Shown here: piece by piece, positions 1 to 6,986 of the stretch
How positions within the stretch are numbered: position 1 is the first letter of the stretch
Layout of the letters: the number at the start of each line of letters is the position of its first letter
Virus record (IMG/VR): IMGVR_UViG_3300009194_000030
Location: 1 to 34,350 of that record
From: a virus
Length of the DNA stretch: 34,350 nucleotides
Reading direction: 5' to 3' (one strand)
Notes under the pieces: model-generated
What the model saw: the letters and a program-made list of their open reading frames with translations, nothing else
Databases searched by the model: none
Told to the model about the DNA's origin: nothing
Position numbers and translations under genes: made by a program

Positions 1-1673
1 ACCAACTTCACGCTCTCGCTGTTGACCAGCGGGTCGTTGAACGACAGCTTGATCGGCTTGCCCGCCTCGTACACGAAGCTGCTCGGCGCGTTGCGCAAGT
101 TGAACTCCTCGGCGTCGCCTTCTGGCGTGCCCAGCACCACCCGGTTACCCAGGTGCACCGCCCACTTGCCGCGATCCCACCAGGCGCCGCGGCCGCGGAT
201 AAGTTCAGGGTCCCAGATGCCATTGCGCTGCGCCTGTTGGATCAGCGCGTCGGCGGCCATGTCCCAGTTCACCCCGTCGCCCGATCGCTTCTCGGCCGGG
301 AAGTTGTCTTTCCAGTACAGCAGGGTGGCCAGCTGCAGCAGGTTCAACTTCGTGTGCTGGCTCGGCGCCAGGGCTGTCACCTGGGGGATTCCGTCCGGCA
401 GGTAGTAGGCGCGGCCGCGGTCCCATCCCAGGATGCGAAACGGGCGCTGTTCCGGCGGACGTGTCGGGCGCTCGTCGTACTCCATGGGCGGCTCGTTGTC
501 GTTGGCCGGCGCGTGATCGTACTGCTCGTATGCATCCAGTGGCACGTCCTCGACCATTGGCTCGGCGAGCTCGTCCGCGCGCGCCATTTCGTGGATCTGT
601 TCCGGCGTGGCGATGTTGGCCTTGAGGTATTCCATCACCTGGGCGCCGGTCCATCCCTCGGCCTCGAGGTCGGCCAGGTCGTGCCCGTTTGGCCAGTCAC
701 CACCGGGGCGCGGTACGGCAACGATGCGCATGGCAGCGCCGTGCTTGGCCGTCAGTTCGGCAATGCGCAGCATGGCGCCCATGCCAGGCTGTTCGTCGTA
801 GGCCTTGAGCTGCCCGGCCATGTCGTGGTTCTCGGCGTATGCCTGGCTGTCGCAGTCCGGCCAGCCGACGATCTTGCGCCCGGTCAGCGCCATCCACAGT
901 GCCTTGTCGACGGCCTTGCACCCTCCCGGCCAGGTCATGACGATTACCGGATAGTCGGCCAGCAGCCGGCGGCCTGCGTCGCATGCCTTCTCGCCCTCGA
1001 CGAGGATGATGTTGGCAGCCCGGGCAGCATCGGAAACGTCGATCAGCTCCATCCCGTACAGCGGCCTAGGTTCTATCAGCGCGCCCTGCTTGAACTTCTC
1101 CTCACCGGTGACGGTGTTCCTCTTCCAGCACACCGGGATCACGTCCTTGCCGATGCTGCCATCTGCCTTTGTGTGCTCGACGCGGCAGGTGTAGGCCAGC
1201 ACGTTGCCTTCGAGGTCCTTGTATGGCCAGGACGCCACAACGCGCTGCTCGACCCACTCGCCGTCTCGGTTCACGTACAGGGTGGTCGGTGCCTTGGCGT
1301 TCGCCGGTGCTACAGCATGCTTCCACTCGTCACGAACGAGCTGCTTGGCCTTGCCGTGCCGCTGCTTGGCGTTGTCGTTGGCCACCGCGGTACCGCCGCC
1401 CGCCAGTTCGGCGAAGCGGTCCAGGGCCTCGACGAAGTCCAGTTGCCAGTAGTCTTGGATGAACTGGATGTGATCGCCACCGGCGCCACACCCAGCGCAG
1501 TAGTAGCCCTCTCGCCCGTCGCGGAAGAAGACGCCGAACGACGGGGTCTTTTCCTTGTGGAACGGGCACAGGCCCTTGAACTCTTGGCCGTTCTTTTTCA
1601 GGTCCACCACATCGCCGATCAGGTCGGCGAGCGGTAGGCGTTCTTTGAGTTGTGCGATGTCGTGGCGTGCCAT
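1..1673 (-). CDS. DNA primase with CHC2 zinc finger and Toprim domain (3' end beyond window)
   Basis: Read directly on the minus strand, the frame from ATG 1673 stays open to the window edge (557 codons, no stop), so the C-terminus is missing. It has a CHC2-type zinc finger (C36, H39, C59, C62, with CPFHKEKTPSF and YYCAGCGAGGDH). A Toprim-like domain follows near residues 215-300, with LVEGEKACDAG and the acidic WPDCDS. The family makes RNA primers for phage DNA replication. The C-terminal 250 residues (FRILGWDRGRAYYLPDG and onward) resemble the linker of phage primase proteins that often continue into a helicase-like part, but no Walker motif is seen before the edge. The start is supported by AGGA seven bases upstream, overlapping the stop region of the DUF4406 gene. 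It is the last visible gene of the leftward replication operon. Confidence 0.9.
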   Translation of the reverse strand, partial: MARHDIAQLKERLPLADLIGDVVDLKKNGQEFKGLCPFHKEKTPSFGVFFRDGREGYYCAGCGAGGDHIQFIQDYWQLDFVEALDRFAELAGGGTAVANDNAKQRHGKAKQLVRDEWKHAVAPANAKAPTTLYVNRDGEWVEQRVVASWPYKDLEGNVLAYTCRVEHTKADGSIGKDVIPVCWKRNTVTGEEKFKQGALIEPRPLYGMELIDVSDAARAANIILVEGEKACDAGRRLLADYPVIVMTWPGGCKAVDKALWMALTGRKIVGWPDCDSQAYAENHDMAGQLKAYDEQPGMGAMLRIAELTAKHGAAMRIVAVPRPGGDWPNGHDLADLEAEGWTGAQVMEYLKANIATPEQIHEMARADELAEPMVEDVPLDAYEQYDHAPANDNEPPMEYDERPTRPPEQRPFRILGWDRGRAYYLPDGIPQVTALAPSQHTKLNLLQLATLLYWKDNFPAEKRSGDGVNWDMAADALIQQAQRNGIWDPELIRGRGAWWDRGKWAVHLGNRVVLGTPEGDAEEFNLRNAPSSFVYEAGKPIKLSFNDPLVNSESVKL

Positions 1674-1681
1674 GGTGGTTC

Positions 1682-2002
1682 CTAGACTGCGTGCAGTTCG
1701 ATGGCTTCATTGCTGCCGGCACGGATGACCGTCATGCCGAGGTCGACGGCGAGCTCTACCTCGATGCGGGCGCCGCGCGATTGGTCCCAGCCATCCAGCA
1801 CCACGACGAAGTCGCAGGTCAGCATCTGGGCGATCGACATCCGCATGTAGCCCGCCCAGGTCTTGCCCACGGGCTCTGGGTTCTCGGCGGGGTTCTCGAC
1901 ATGAAAGCCCTCGGTGCGCAGCTCAGCGGCAAGGGCGTTAAAGGCTGGGTAGTTGAATTCGGGCACGCCAGTCATTGGTCCAGCGATGTATACGCGCTTC
2001 AT
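1682..2002 (-). CDS. DUF4406 protein, nucleoside 2-deoxyribosyltransferase-like fold
   Basis: This is a 106-residue protein with the N-terminal YIAGPMTG motif (residues 5-12) and a later segment VVVLDGWDQSRGARIEVELA. Both are typical of DUF4406, a phage family related to nucleoside 2-deoxyribosyltransferases. Its substrate is unknown; a role in nucleotide metabolism or base modification is inferred. The stop lies eight bases before the primase ATG, so the two are probably co-transcribed. The 63-base gap upstream is the largest within this operon and holds a TTGCGCAA operator-like element, so this gene may also have its own promoter. The ribosome site is weak (GAGA about ten bases upstream). 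Confidence 0.8.
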   Translation of the reverse strand: MKRVYIAGPMTGVPEFNYPAFNALAAELRTEGFHVENPAENPEPVGKTWAGYMRMSIAQMLTCDFVVVLDGWDQSRGARIEVELAVDLGMTVIRAGSNEAIELHAV

Positions 2003-2038
2003 ATGGGGAATTCTCAGGCGGTTCAGATAGTGACATTA

Positions 2039-2058
2039 TTGCGCGAAGTATTGCGCAA
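2039..2058. promoter_or_regulatory. Operator-like element, exact 20-bp copy shared with 10112-10131
   Basis: On the minus strand this reads TTGCGCAATACTTCGCGCAA. The same 20 bases occur on the plus strand at 10112-10131. It contains two GCGC cores spaced 12 bases apart within imperfect palindromes. It sits in the 63-base gap upstream of the DUF4406 gene, 36 bases before its ATG, in the direction of that gene. A binding site for a phage repressor or activator is inferred. Confidence 0.65.
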
Positions 2059-2065
2059 TAGCAAA

Positions 2066-2494
2066 TCAGGTTTCGGGCAAACTCAAATCTATCTGATCCG
2101 GGTCGTTTACTATGAGGGCGATGCCGCCGGCCTCCCTGACCTGCTTGAACCACGCGAGTTGCTCGTCGGTTGCTTTGCCCTTGGCCTTGGTTTCCAGGGA
2201 CAGGAACACGGCGATTGGCTTGCCGCGGTTCTTGGCGATCCACTCGTCGTCGACCATTTGCGAGTCCCACCCGATTCCGTCGCCCGAACCCTTGATCAAC
2301 CCGAATTCGATAAAGCTGGGGCGCGTGATGACGCGCTCGCCACCCTCGGCCTTGTAGATCTGCCCGGGTTTGAGCGTGAACCCTGGGCCCTGCCACCCGC
2401 TGCCGACGTTGTTTCGGTATACCCGCGCAAACGGGTTCAGCCGGCTGATGGTAACCAGGCATTTCTTGTACACAGCGTTTTCGCGAATACCCAT
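2066..2494 (-). CDS. VRR-NUC domain nuclease
   Basis: This is a 142-residue protein matching the phage VRR-NUC family, part of the PD-(D/E)XK nuclease superfamily that includes Holliday-junction-type nucleases. The visible signature is LSLETKAKGKATDEQLAWF, which holds the E-x-K catalytic pair and the following conserved Gln, then GGIALIVND. The N-terminal part (NPFARVYRNNVGSGW) is also typical. The likely role is structure-specific DNA cleavage during replication or recombination. The ATG at 2494 has GGGAG about eight bases upstream, overlapping the helicase stop codon. The gene follows the helicase by 12 bases, so the two are almost certainly co-transcribed. Confidence 0.85.
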   Translation of the reverse strand: MGIRENAVYKKCLVTISRLNPFARVYRNNVGSGWQGPGFTLKPGQIYKAEGGERVITRPSFIEFGLIKGSGDGIGWDSQMVDDEWIAKNRGKPIAVFLSLETKAKGKATDEQLAWFKQVREAGGIALIVNDPDQIDLSLPET

Positions 2495-2506
2495 GATTGT
2501 CGCTCC

Positions 2507-4249
2507 CTATGCCAGCTTGAGGCTGGACTGTTTTTCGTTGTCGTTGGCGTTGTCCATGAACAGGGCCTCGCCCACCTTCTCGATGTTGTCTTTCAGCGCC
2601 TTGGGCTTCATGTCCCGCACGTCGGCCATGGTGAAGCCCCAGGCGTCGCGGATGCCGCGGCCGGTGCTGGCGCTCCACTTCTTGAGCAGCTCGCGCAGTT
2701 CGTTCTGCAGCGCTTCCTTCTCGGCCCGGGCCTGCAGGATGTGCTGCGCTCGTCCGGTGCTGACGCCCATGGCCTTGAGCTGCGCCATGTCCTTCGCGGC
2801 GCCGGTCTTGATGCGTGGTGGTGGCAGCGTGTCGTCGGTGCGCTCCTGCAGGGTGCCTTCGCGCACCTCGAGCGTGCGGCTCTGCACCTCGAAGACGTGG
2901 TCGCAGAACGTGCCGTCGCGTCTCGGGCCGCCGCACACCGCCCTGGGTTCCTCGGTGTAATGGCACTTCGGGCACTGCAGCACCCGCTCGGCCTTCTCCT
3001 TGATCAGCGCACCGCGCTTGCCGCGCTTCTTGCCGTCGAGCGTCCACTCGCGGTCAGCTGCCGGCATGCCGTGGTAGTCGACGTTGCCGACGTGGTCGAT
3101 GATCAGGCCGTAGGTCTTGCCGCTGGCCTCGATGGCGTCGTGCCGGCCCTCCTCGGTGCCCAGGTCGAAGCCAGGCGCGTACACGGTACGCAGCACGCGG
3201 CCAACCTGCTGCAGGTAAAGCGACTCGGACTCGGTCGGGCGTAGCAGGATCGCCACCTCGGCGGCCGGTATGTCGGTGCCCTCGCTGACGACGTCGACGG
3301 TTACGATGCCTTGGATGCGACCGTCGCCCAGGCCGGCGATACGGTAGTCGCGGTCCTCGTCTTCCATGTCGCCGTGCACGACCTCGAAGCGATAGCCGGC
3401 GTCACGGAACTTTTGAGCTGTGTCCTCCGCGTCCTTGACGCTGCAGCAGAACACGATGGCGGCCTTGCCATCGGCCAACTCGCGATAGTGCTGCACGGCG
3501 TCGCCGATGATGGCCTTGCGGTCTGGGCTGGATGCCACCGCTTGGAGGTCGATGTCGTCGCCCTTGTGCGCGGCGTTTTCCCGGTCGTAGCCCGGCGGCG
3601 AGAACACGCGGGGTCGTACCAGATAGCCCATCTGGATCAGCTCGCGCATGGATGGGCCGAGCACCATGGCGTCGAAGCATCCGCCGCATCCCTTGCCCAG
3701 GCCTTGTCCGTCTGTGCGCACCGGGGTCGCGGTCACGCCGACGAGTTTCGCTTTCGGGCAGGCCTCGATGATGCGGGCCCAGGTGCCAGCCACCGCGTGG
3801 TGTGCCTCGTCGATGACGATGATGTTCGGGTCGAATGCCTTTAGCCAGTCGAACCGGCGCGCGAGCGTCTGCACGCTGGCCACGGCCACATGCGAGTGTT
3901 TGTCGATCATCGGCCAGCCGAGTTTCTCGACGTGCGCCGCGCGGATCTTCGCGACCTTGTCCGCCGGCGCGATCACTTGATGGTTTACACCTAAACCGCC
4001 GACAGCGAGTGAAGCCTGCCGGATCAGTTCTTTGCGGTGTTCGAGAATCAAAATCCTGTTGCCGCGCAAGGCTGCTCCCTGACTCATGGCGGCATACGTC
4101 ACGGTCTTTCCGCCGCCTGTTGGGAGCACGAACAGCACTGCGCTATGCCCCACACGCATCTCTGCCCTGATGTCGTTGAGACCCTTATCTTGATAATCGC
4201 GCAATGCCAGTTTGATGCCTGTCGCGAGCGGCGACATGGCGGAAGTCAT
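2507..4249 (-). CDS. SF2 DEAD/DEAH-box helicase
   Basis: This 580-residue protein has the full superfamily 2 motif set: Walker A PTGGGKT (43-49), DEAH box VIDEAHH (about 147), motif III VTATP (about 170), SEGTDIP and motif VI QQVGRVLR (about 345). A zinc-ribbon-like segment follows near residues 425-445 (CPKC, then two further Cys and CDH), and the C-terminal 120 residues are charged and helical. The family unwinds or remodels DNA; in phages the nearest neighbours are usually primase and VRR-NUC genes, as here. The ATG overlaps the stop of the upstream regulator by four bases (ATGA), indicating translational coupling. M5 is an alternative start. Confidence 0.92.
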   Translation of the reverse strand: MTSAMSPLATGIKLALRDYQDKGLNDIRAEMRVGHSAVLFVLPTGGGKTVTYAAMSQGAALRGNRILILEHRKELIRQASLAVGGLGVNHQVIAPADKVAKIRAAHVEKLGWPMIDKHSHVAVASVQTLARRFDWLKAFDPNIIVIDEAHHAVAGTWARIIEACPKAKLVGVTATPVRTDGQGLGKGCGGCFDAMVLGPSMRELIQMGYLVRPRVFSPPGYDRENAAHKGDDIDLQAVASSPDRKAIIGDAVQHYRELADGKAAIVFCCSVKDAEDTAQKFRDAGYRFEVVHGDMEDEDRDYRIAGLGDGRIQGIVTVDVVSEGTDIPAAEVAILLRPTESESLYLQQVGRVLRTVYAPGFDLGTEEGRHDAIEASGKTYGLIIDHVGNVDYHGMPAADREWTLDGKKRGKRGALIKEKAERVLQCPKCHYTEEPRAVCGGPRRDGTFCDHVFEVQSRTLEVREGTLQERTDDTLPPPRIKTGAAKDMAQLKAMGVSTGRAQHILQARAEKEALQNELRELLKKWSASTGRGIRDAWGFTMADVRDMKPKALKDNIEKVGEALFMDNANDNEKQSSLKLA

Positions 4250-4593
4250 AGCTCGGCACCAAGCTGCTCTGTGACTACTTTCTCAAGGCGATCAAGGCGC
4301 GCAGATACGTCAAGCTTTTGTGAAGAATCCTTGGATTTTAGCGTTGACAGGATGCGGTCAAGCTCGGCTACAAGTGCCGCCGGCAGACTTTTGCCGGATG
4401 TTTTATAGAGACTGACGATGGCCTCTCGCATCTTGCCCACCGTTGTCGCACTTGGCTCGCTGCCGGACTGCCAGCGATAGAAAGTGCTCGCTGTAACGCC
4501 AGACTTCTTGCACGCCTGAAAGATATTCGAGTCGCACTGCACAAGCAGCTTGCGGACGATCTCTGCGGTGGCCTGGCCTGTGTTTTGTTCCAT
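4246..4593 (-). CDS. Small helix-turn-helix regulator (Cro/CII-like position)
   Basis: From ATG 4593 this encodes 115 residues. The N-terminal 65 contain a probable helix-turn-helix: ACKKSGVTASTFYRWQSGSE, followed by helices. The C-terminal half (LDRLEKVVTEQLGAEL) looks like an amphipathic multimerisation helix. A TTG 42 bases further upstream (4635) is also in frame, but it would lie inside the operator repeat; ATG 4593 has GGGG nine bases upstream and is preferred. It is the first gene of the leftward operon and overlaps the helicase by four bases, a position like Cro/CII ahead of replication genes in lambdoid phages. Regulation of the flanking TTGCGCAA operators is inferred. Family assignment beyond HTH is not possible by eye. 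Confidence 0.75.
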   Translation of the reverse strand: MEQNTGQATAEIVRKLLVQCDSNIFQACKKSGVTASTFYRWQSGSEPSATTVGKMREAIVSLYKTSGKSLPAALVAELDRILSTLKSKDSSQKLDVSARLDRLEKVVTEQLGAEL

Positions 4594-4624
4594 GAGTTGA
4601 ATCCCCGGTTGGTGGTTTTGTGCA

Positions 4625-4656
4625 TTGTTGCGCAAGTATTCTGCTTGCGCAATACC
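4625..4656. promoter_or_regulatory. Operator-like pair of TTGCGCAA sites upstream of the regulator gene
   Basis: Two TTGCG cores lie 17 bases apart (4628 and 4645), each in a near-perfect TTGCGCAA palindrome separated by GTATTCTGC. The element lies between the suggested leftward promoter and the regulator ATG, where bound protein would block transcription. Autoregulation by the regulator is inferred. Confidence 0.6.
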
Positions 4657-4669
4657 TTGCCGCTCGCCG

Positions 4670-4699
4670 TGAATACTTGTGATTTCCAGTGAAAAGCAA
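4670..4699 (-). promoter_or_regulatory. Candidate sigma70 promoter for the leftward replication operon
   Basis: On the minus strand TTGCTT (4699-4694) and TATTCA (4675-4670) are separated by 18 bases, a fair sigma70-type match. Transcription would start near 4663, just before the operator pair at 4625-4656 and about 70 bases before the regulator start codon. This is a by-eye prediction only. Confidence 0.35.
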
Positions 4700-4707
4700 T
4701 GCAGGGT

Positions 4708-4740
4708 GTTGCGTTGCTGTCTGTGTTGCGCAACAATTAA
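4708..4740. promoter_or_regulatory. Operator-like repeat controlling the rightward operon
   Basis: TTGCG cores at 4709 and 4726 are again 17 bases apart, the second within GTTGCGCAAC. The following ACAATTAA resembles ACAGTTAA next to the 10.1-kb element, so cores and flank are shared. The site lies 52 bases before the first rightward start codon, where the early promoter is expected. No clean -10/-35 pair was identified. Confidence 0.55.
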
Positions 4741-4792
4741 CCCATGTTAATGACACGAACCGGTCGAAAGACCTGCAAACGAGGGCAGTCCA

Positions 4793-5062
4793 GTGAAAAA
4801 TAATGATGGTGGTCCGGCTTTTCCGGTGCCAGGTCTGCAGCATGACGAGGCGTTTAACGGCATCAGCGTGCGCGACTACTTGGCAGCGCATGCGCCGATA
4901 TCGCTTATTGATGCGAACGAGGCGATGCACCAGCAGCCGCAGACGTTCGCGAAGCCAGTCGGCGAGGTCTTCCCGCTTCCGCTGCTGATGAAGGAACTGG
5001 TGCGCATGCGCTACGAGTACGCCGACGCGATGCTGTCTGCTCGCGAAGGCGGTGCCGTGTGA
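4793..5062 (+). CDS. Small early phage protein of unknown function
   Basis: This is an 89-residue protein beginning at GTG 4793, with GAGGG about eight bases upstream. The segment GGPAFPVPG followed by GISVRDYLAAHAP is a recurrent motif in small phage early proteins of unknown function. The last third is helical. It is the first gene of the rightward operon, and its stop overlaps the GTG of the exonuclease (GTGA), so it is translationally coupled to the recombination module. No enzymatic motif is visible. Confidence 0.75.
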   Translation: MKNNDGGPAFPVPGLQHDEAFNGISVRDYLAAHAPISLIDANEAMHQQPQTFAKPVGEVFPLPLLMKELVRMRYEYADAMLSAREGGAV

Positions 5063-5901
5063 CGCCCGGCTTCTACACTGCTGATCAGCTGTCGAACGAG
5101 GCCTATCACGCGGGCCCCGGTGTCAGTAACTCGGGCTTGAAGCTGATCGGCGACAAGACGCCGTTCCACTTCTGGGGCCGCTACCTTGCACCTAATCGCA
5201 ATCGCCATGCCAGCACGCCCGGGCAGTTCACCGGTACCGCTTTCCACGCGGCGTCGCTTGAGCCAGAAAAGTTCGAGGCCGAGTACGTGGTCGCGAACTT
5301 CAAGGACAAGCGAGCTGCTGGCTACAAGGCCTGGGCCGAGCAGCAGTCGAAGCACATCCTGATGGCTCATGAGATGTCGAACGTGCTCGGCATGCGCCGC
5401 AGCCTGTACGCGCACCCTGTGGCCGGTGGCCTTCTGCGTGGCGGTGGCCAGTACGAGTTCTCGGCATACGCCGAAGACCCCGAGACCGGCGTGCTGGTGC
5501 GCGCCCGTGCTGACTTCATGTCCGACAGCGGCTGGATCGTCGACCTCAAGAAGTGCCAGGACGCCAGCGAGGCCGGGTGCCGGAAGGCGATCGAGAACTA
5601 CGGCTACTGGCAGCAGGACCCGTTCTATCTCGATGTGTTCACGCTGGCCGGTGGCGAGCCTCCTCGCGGTTTCGTGTTCGTGTTCGTCGAGGAGGAATTC
5701 CCGCACGCAGTAAACGTCGTCTACCTCAGCGAGGACGACCGGCACCGCGGGCGCCGCACTTACCGCAACAACTTGAACCTCTACGCGCACTGCTTAGAGC
5801 GCAACGAATGGCCGGGTTACGGCACGCAGGCGAGCGAACTGGAGCTGTCGATCTGGGCGCGTCGCCGCATTGATGAAAAACTTTCCAACGAGGACTTTTG
5901 A
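5059..5901 (+). CDS. RecE/exonuclease VIII-like PD-(D/E)XK exonuclease
   Basis: This 280-residue protein matches the phage YqaJ/RecE-type exonuclease group. Diagnostic segments are the N-terminal YHAGPGVSNSGLKLI, the TGTAFHAASLEPEKF region (about 55-70), and the catalytic RADFMSDSGWIVDLKKC (about 148-168), which supplies the Asp and the D-x-K motif. ENYGYWQQDPFYLDVF follows and matches the Gln/Tyr motif of the family. The enzyme is expected to resect double-stranded DNA ends and hand single strands to the RecT-like protein encoded directly downstream. The GTG start overlaps the previous stop (GTGA), with AAGGCGG six bases upstream. The next gene starts two bases after this stop. Confidence 0.88.
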   Translation: MTPGFYTADQLSNEAYHAGPGVSNSGLKLIGDKTPFHFWGRYLAPNRNRHASTPGQFTGTAFHAASLEPEKFEAEYVVANFKDKRAAGYKAWAEQQSKHILMAHEMSNVLGMRRSLYAHPVAGGLLRGGGQYEFSAYAEDPETGVLVRARADFMSDSGWIVDLKKCQDASEAGCRKAIENYGYWQQDPFYLDVFTLAGGEPPRGFVFVFVEEEFPHAVNVVYLSEDDRHRGRRTYRNNLNLYAHCLERNEWPGYGTQASELELSIWARRRIDEKLSNEDF

Positions 5902-5903
5902 GC

Positions 5904-6944
5904 ATGACCAATCAACTGACCACCATTGACCAGCGCGACAACAGCCTGCCAGCAGTCGGCGGCGTGTACGGCAGTATCCAGTCGTTCGAGGATGCGCAGC
6001 GCATGGCGAAGGCCCTGGCGGCATCGTCGCTGGTGCCCGACACCTACCAGGGCAACACCGCGAACACCTTGATCGCCCTCGAGGTATCGCAGCGCGTTGG
6101 CGCATCGCCGATGGCGGTGATGCAGAACCTGCACATCATCCATGGTCGCCCGAGCTGGTCGTCGCAGTTCGTGATCGCCGCGCTCAACAGCTGCGGCCGC
6201 TTCTCGCCACTGCGCTTCAAGGTCGAGGACCTGGGCGAGACCGATGCCAAGATCGAGGAGTGGAGTGGGCCAAAGGGCCAGCGGACCAAGTCGAGCCGCG
6301 TCATCAAGGTGCACAACAAGCAGTGCGTCGCCTGGGCCTACGACAAGGCCACCGGCGATGTGCTGGAGGGCCCGCCAGTGACCATCGCCATGGCTGTGTC
6401 CGAAGGCTGGTACACGAAGGATGGCAGCAAGTGGGTAACCATGCCCGACCTGATGCTGCGCTACCGGTCTGCGAAGTTCTTCGGCAACCTGTACGCGCCG
6501 GACGTTCTCATGGGCATGCACAGCGCCGACGAGGTCGAGGACTTCGGCGAGGCAATTGTTCAGGCAAACCCGGATCGGTTCGCCACTCGCCATGCGAATG
6601 ACAACACGCCGAAGGGGAGCCCGCTCGACGACCTGAACTCGTTCGGCGGCGGAACCCACTCGCACCAGTCCGCCAGCGCCACCCAGGTGCTTGACGGTGA
6701 GGTGCTGCCGCCCGAGGGCAAGAAGGACGAACCGGCACCTACGCAGCAGCGTCGCCAGCGCCGTTCGGCTGCGAAGACCACGCCAGATCCCGAACAGCAG
6801 CAGGAACAACAGCAGCAGGCGTCGGACCCAGAGCCCGAGCAACATGTCGAGGATGCGCAGTTCGAGGAGGTCGAGCAGCAGGCCGACCCAGAGCCACAGC
6901 ATCAGACCCAGGCAAACGCCGGCGGCAACCCTGACCTTTTCTAA
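5904..6944 (+). CDS. recT: RecT-like single-strand annealing protein
   Basis: From ATG 5904 this encodes 346 residues; an in-frame TTG at 5898 is less likely because ATG has AGGA at 5891. The core (about 30-220) has the phage RecT-family pattern: GNTANTLIALEVSQRVGAS, AVMQNLHIIHGRPSWSSQF and RYRSAKFFGNLYAPDVLMG. The family anneals complementary single strands and acts with the exonuclease encoded just upstream. The C-terminal 120 residues are low-complexity and acidic, with CAG-rich poly-Gln runs near 6795-6825 (EQQQEQQQQ), probably a disordered tail. Some phages use such tails to bind SSB, but that is only a suggestion here. Confidence 0.88.
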   Translation: MTNQLTTIDQRDNSLPAVGGVYGSIQSFEDAQRMAKALAASSLVPDTYQGNTANTLIALEVSQRVGASPMAVMQNLHIIHGRPSWSSQFVIAALNSCGRFSPLRFKVEDLGETDAKIEEWSGPKGQRTKSSRVIKVHNKQCVAWAYDKATGDVLEGPPVTIAMAVSEGWYTKDGSKWVTMPDLMLRYRSAKFFGNLYAPDVLMGMHSADEVEDFGEAIVQANPDRFATRHANDNTPKGSPLDDLNSFGGGTHSHQSASATQVLDGEVLPPEGKKDEPAPTQQRRQRRSAAKTTPDPEQQQEQQQQASDPEPEQHVEDAQFEEVEQQADPEPQHQTQANAGGNPDLF

Positions 6945-6956
6945 TACCGACCACTG

Positions 6957-6975
6957 GGGCGGCCCGACCGCCCCT
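6957..6975 (+). other. Intergenic GC hairpin between RecT and the SMC-like ATPase
   Basis: GGGGCGG and CCGCCCC form a perfect 7-bp stem with loop CCCGA. There is no T-run after it, so it is unlikely to be a full terminator. The GGAG of the next gene follows closely. It may stabilise mRNA ends or attenuate transcription. Confidence 0.45.
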
Positions 6976-6986
6976 TCGGAGCCATC

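Noticed and set aside
91-100. TTGCGCAAGT inside the primase gene as another operator site
   Set aside because: It is a single half-like match within coding sequence, without the paired core at 12 or 17 bases that all intergenic elements have.
153-3244. Long plus-strand ORFs at 153-1637 and 1652-3244
   Set aside because: They are antisense to the primase, DUF4406, VRR-NUC and helicase genes, which have clear motifs. Their translations are Val/Leu/His-rich without family features, as expected from high-GC antisense frames.
4594-4635. TTG 4635 as start of the regulator gene
   Set aside because: It lies in the operator repeat and has no ribosome site, whereas ATG 4593 has GGGG at good spacing.
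4403-4930. Minus-strand ORF across the divergent control region
   Set aside because: It would cover both operator pairs and overlap the regulator gene in another frame, with no ribosome site or family pattern.
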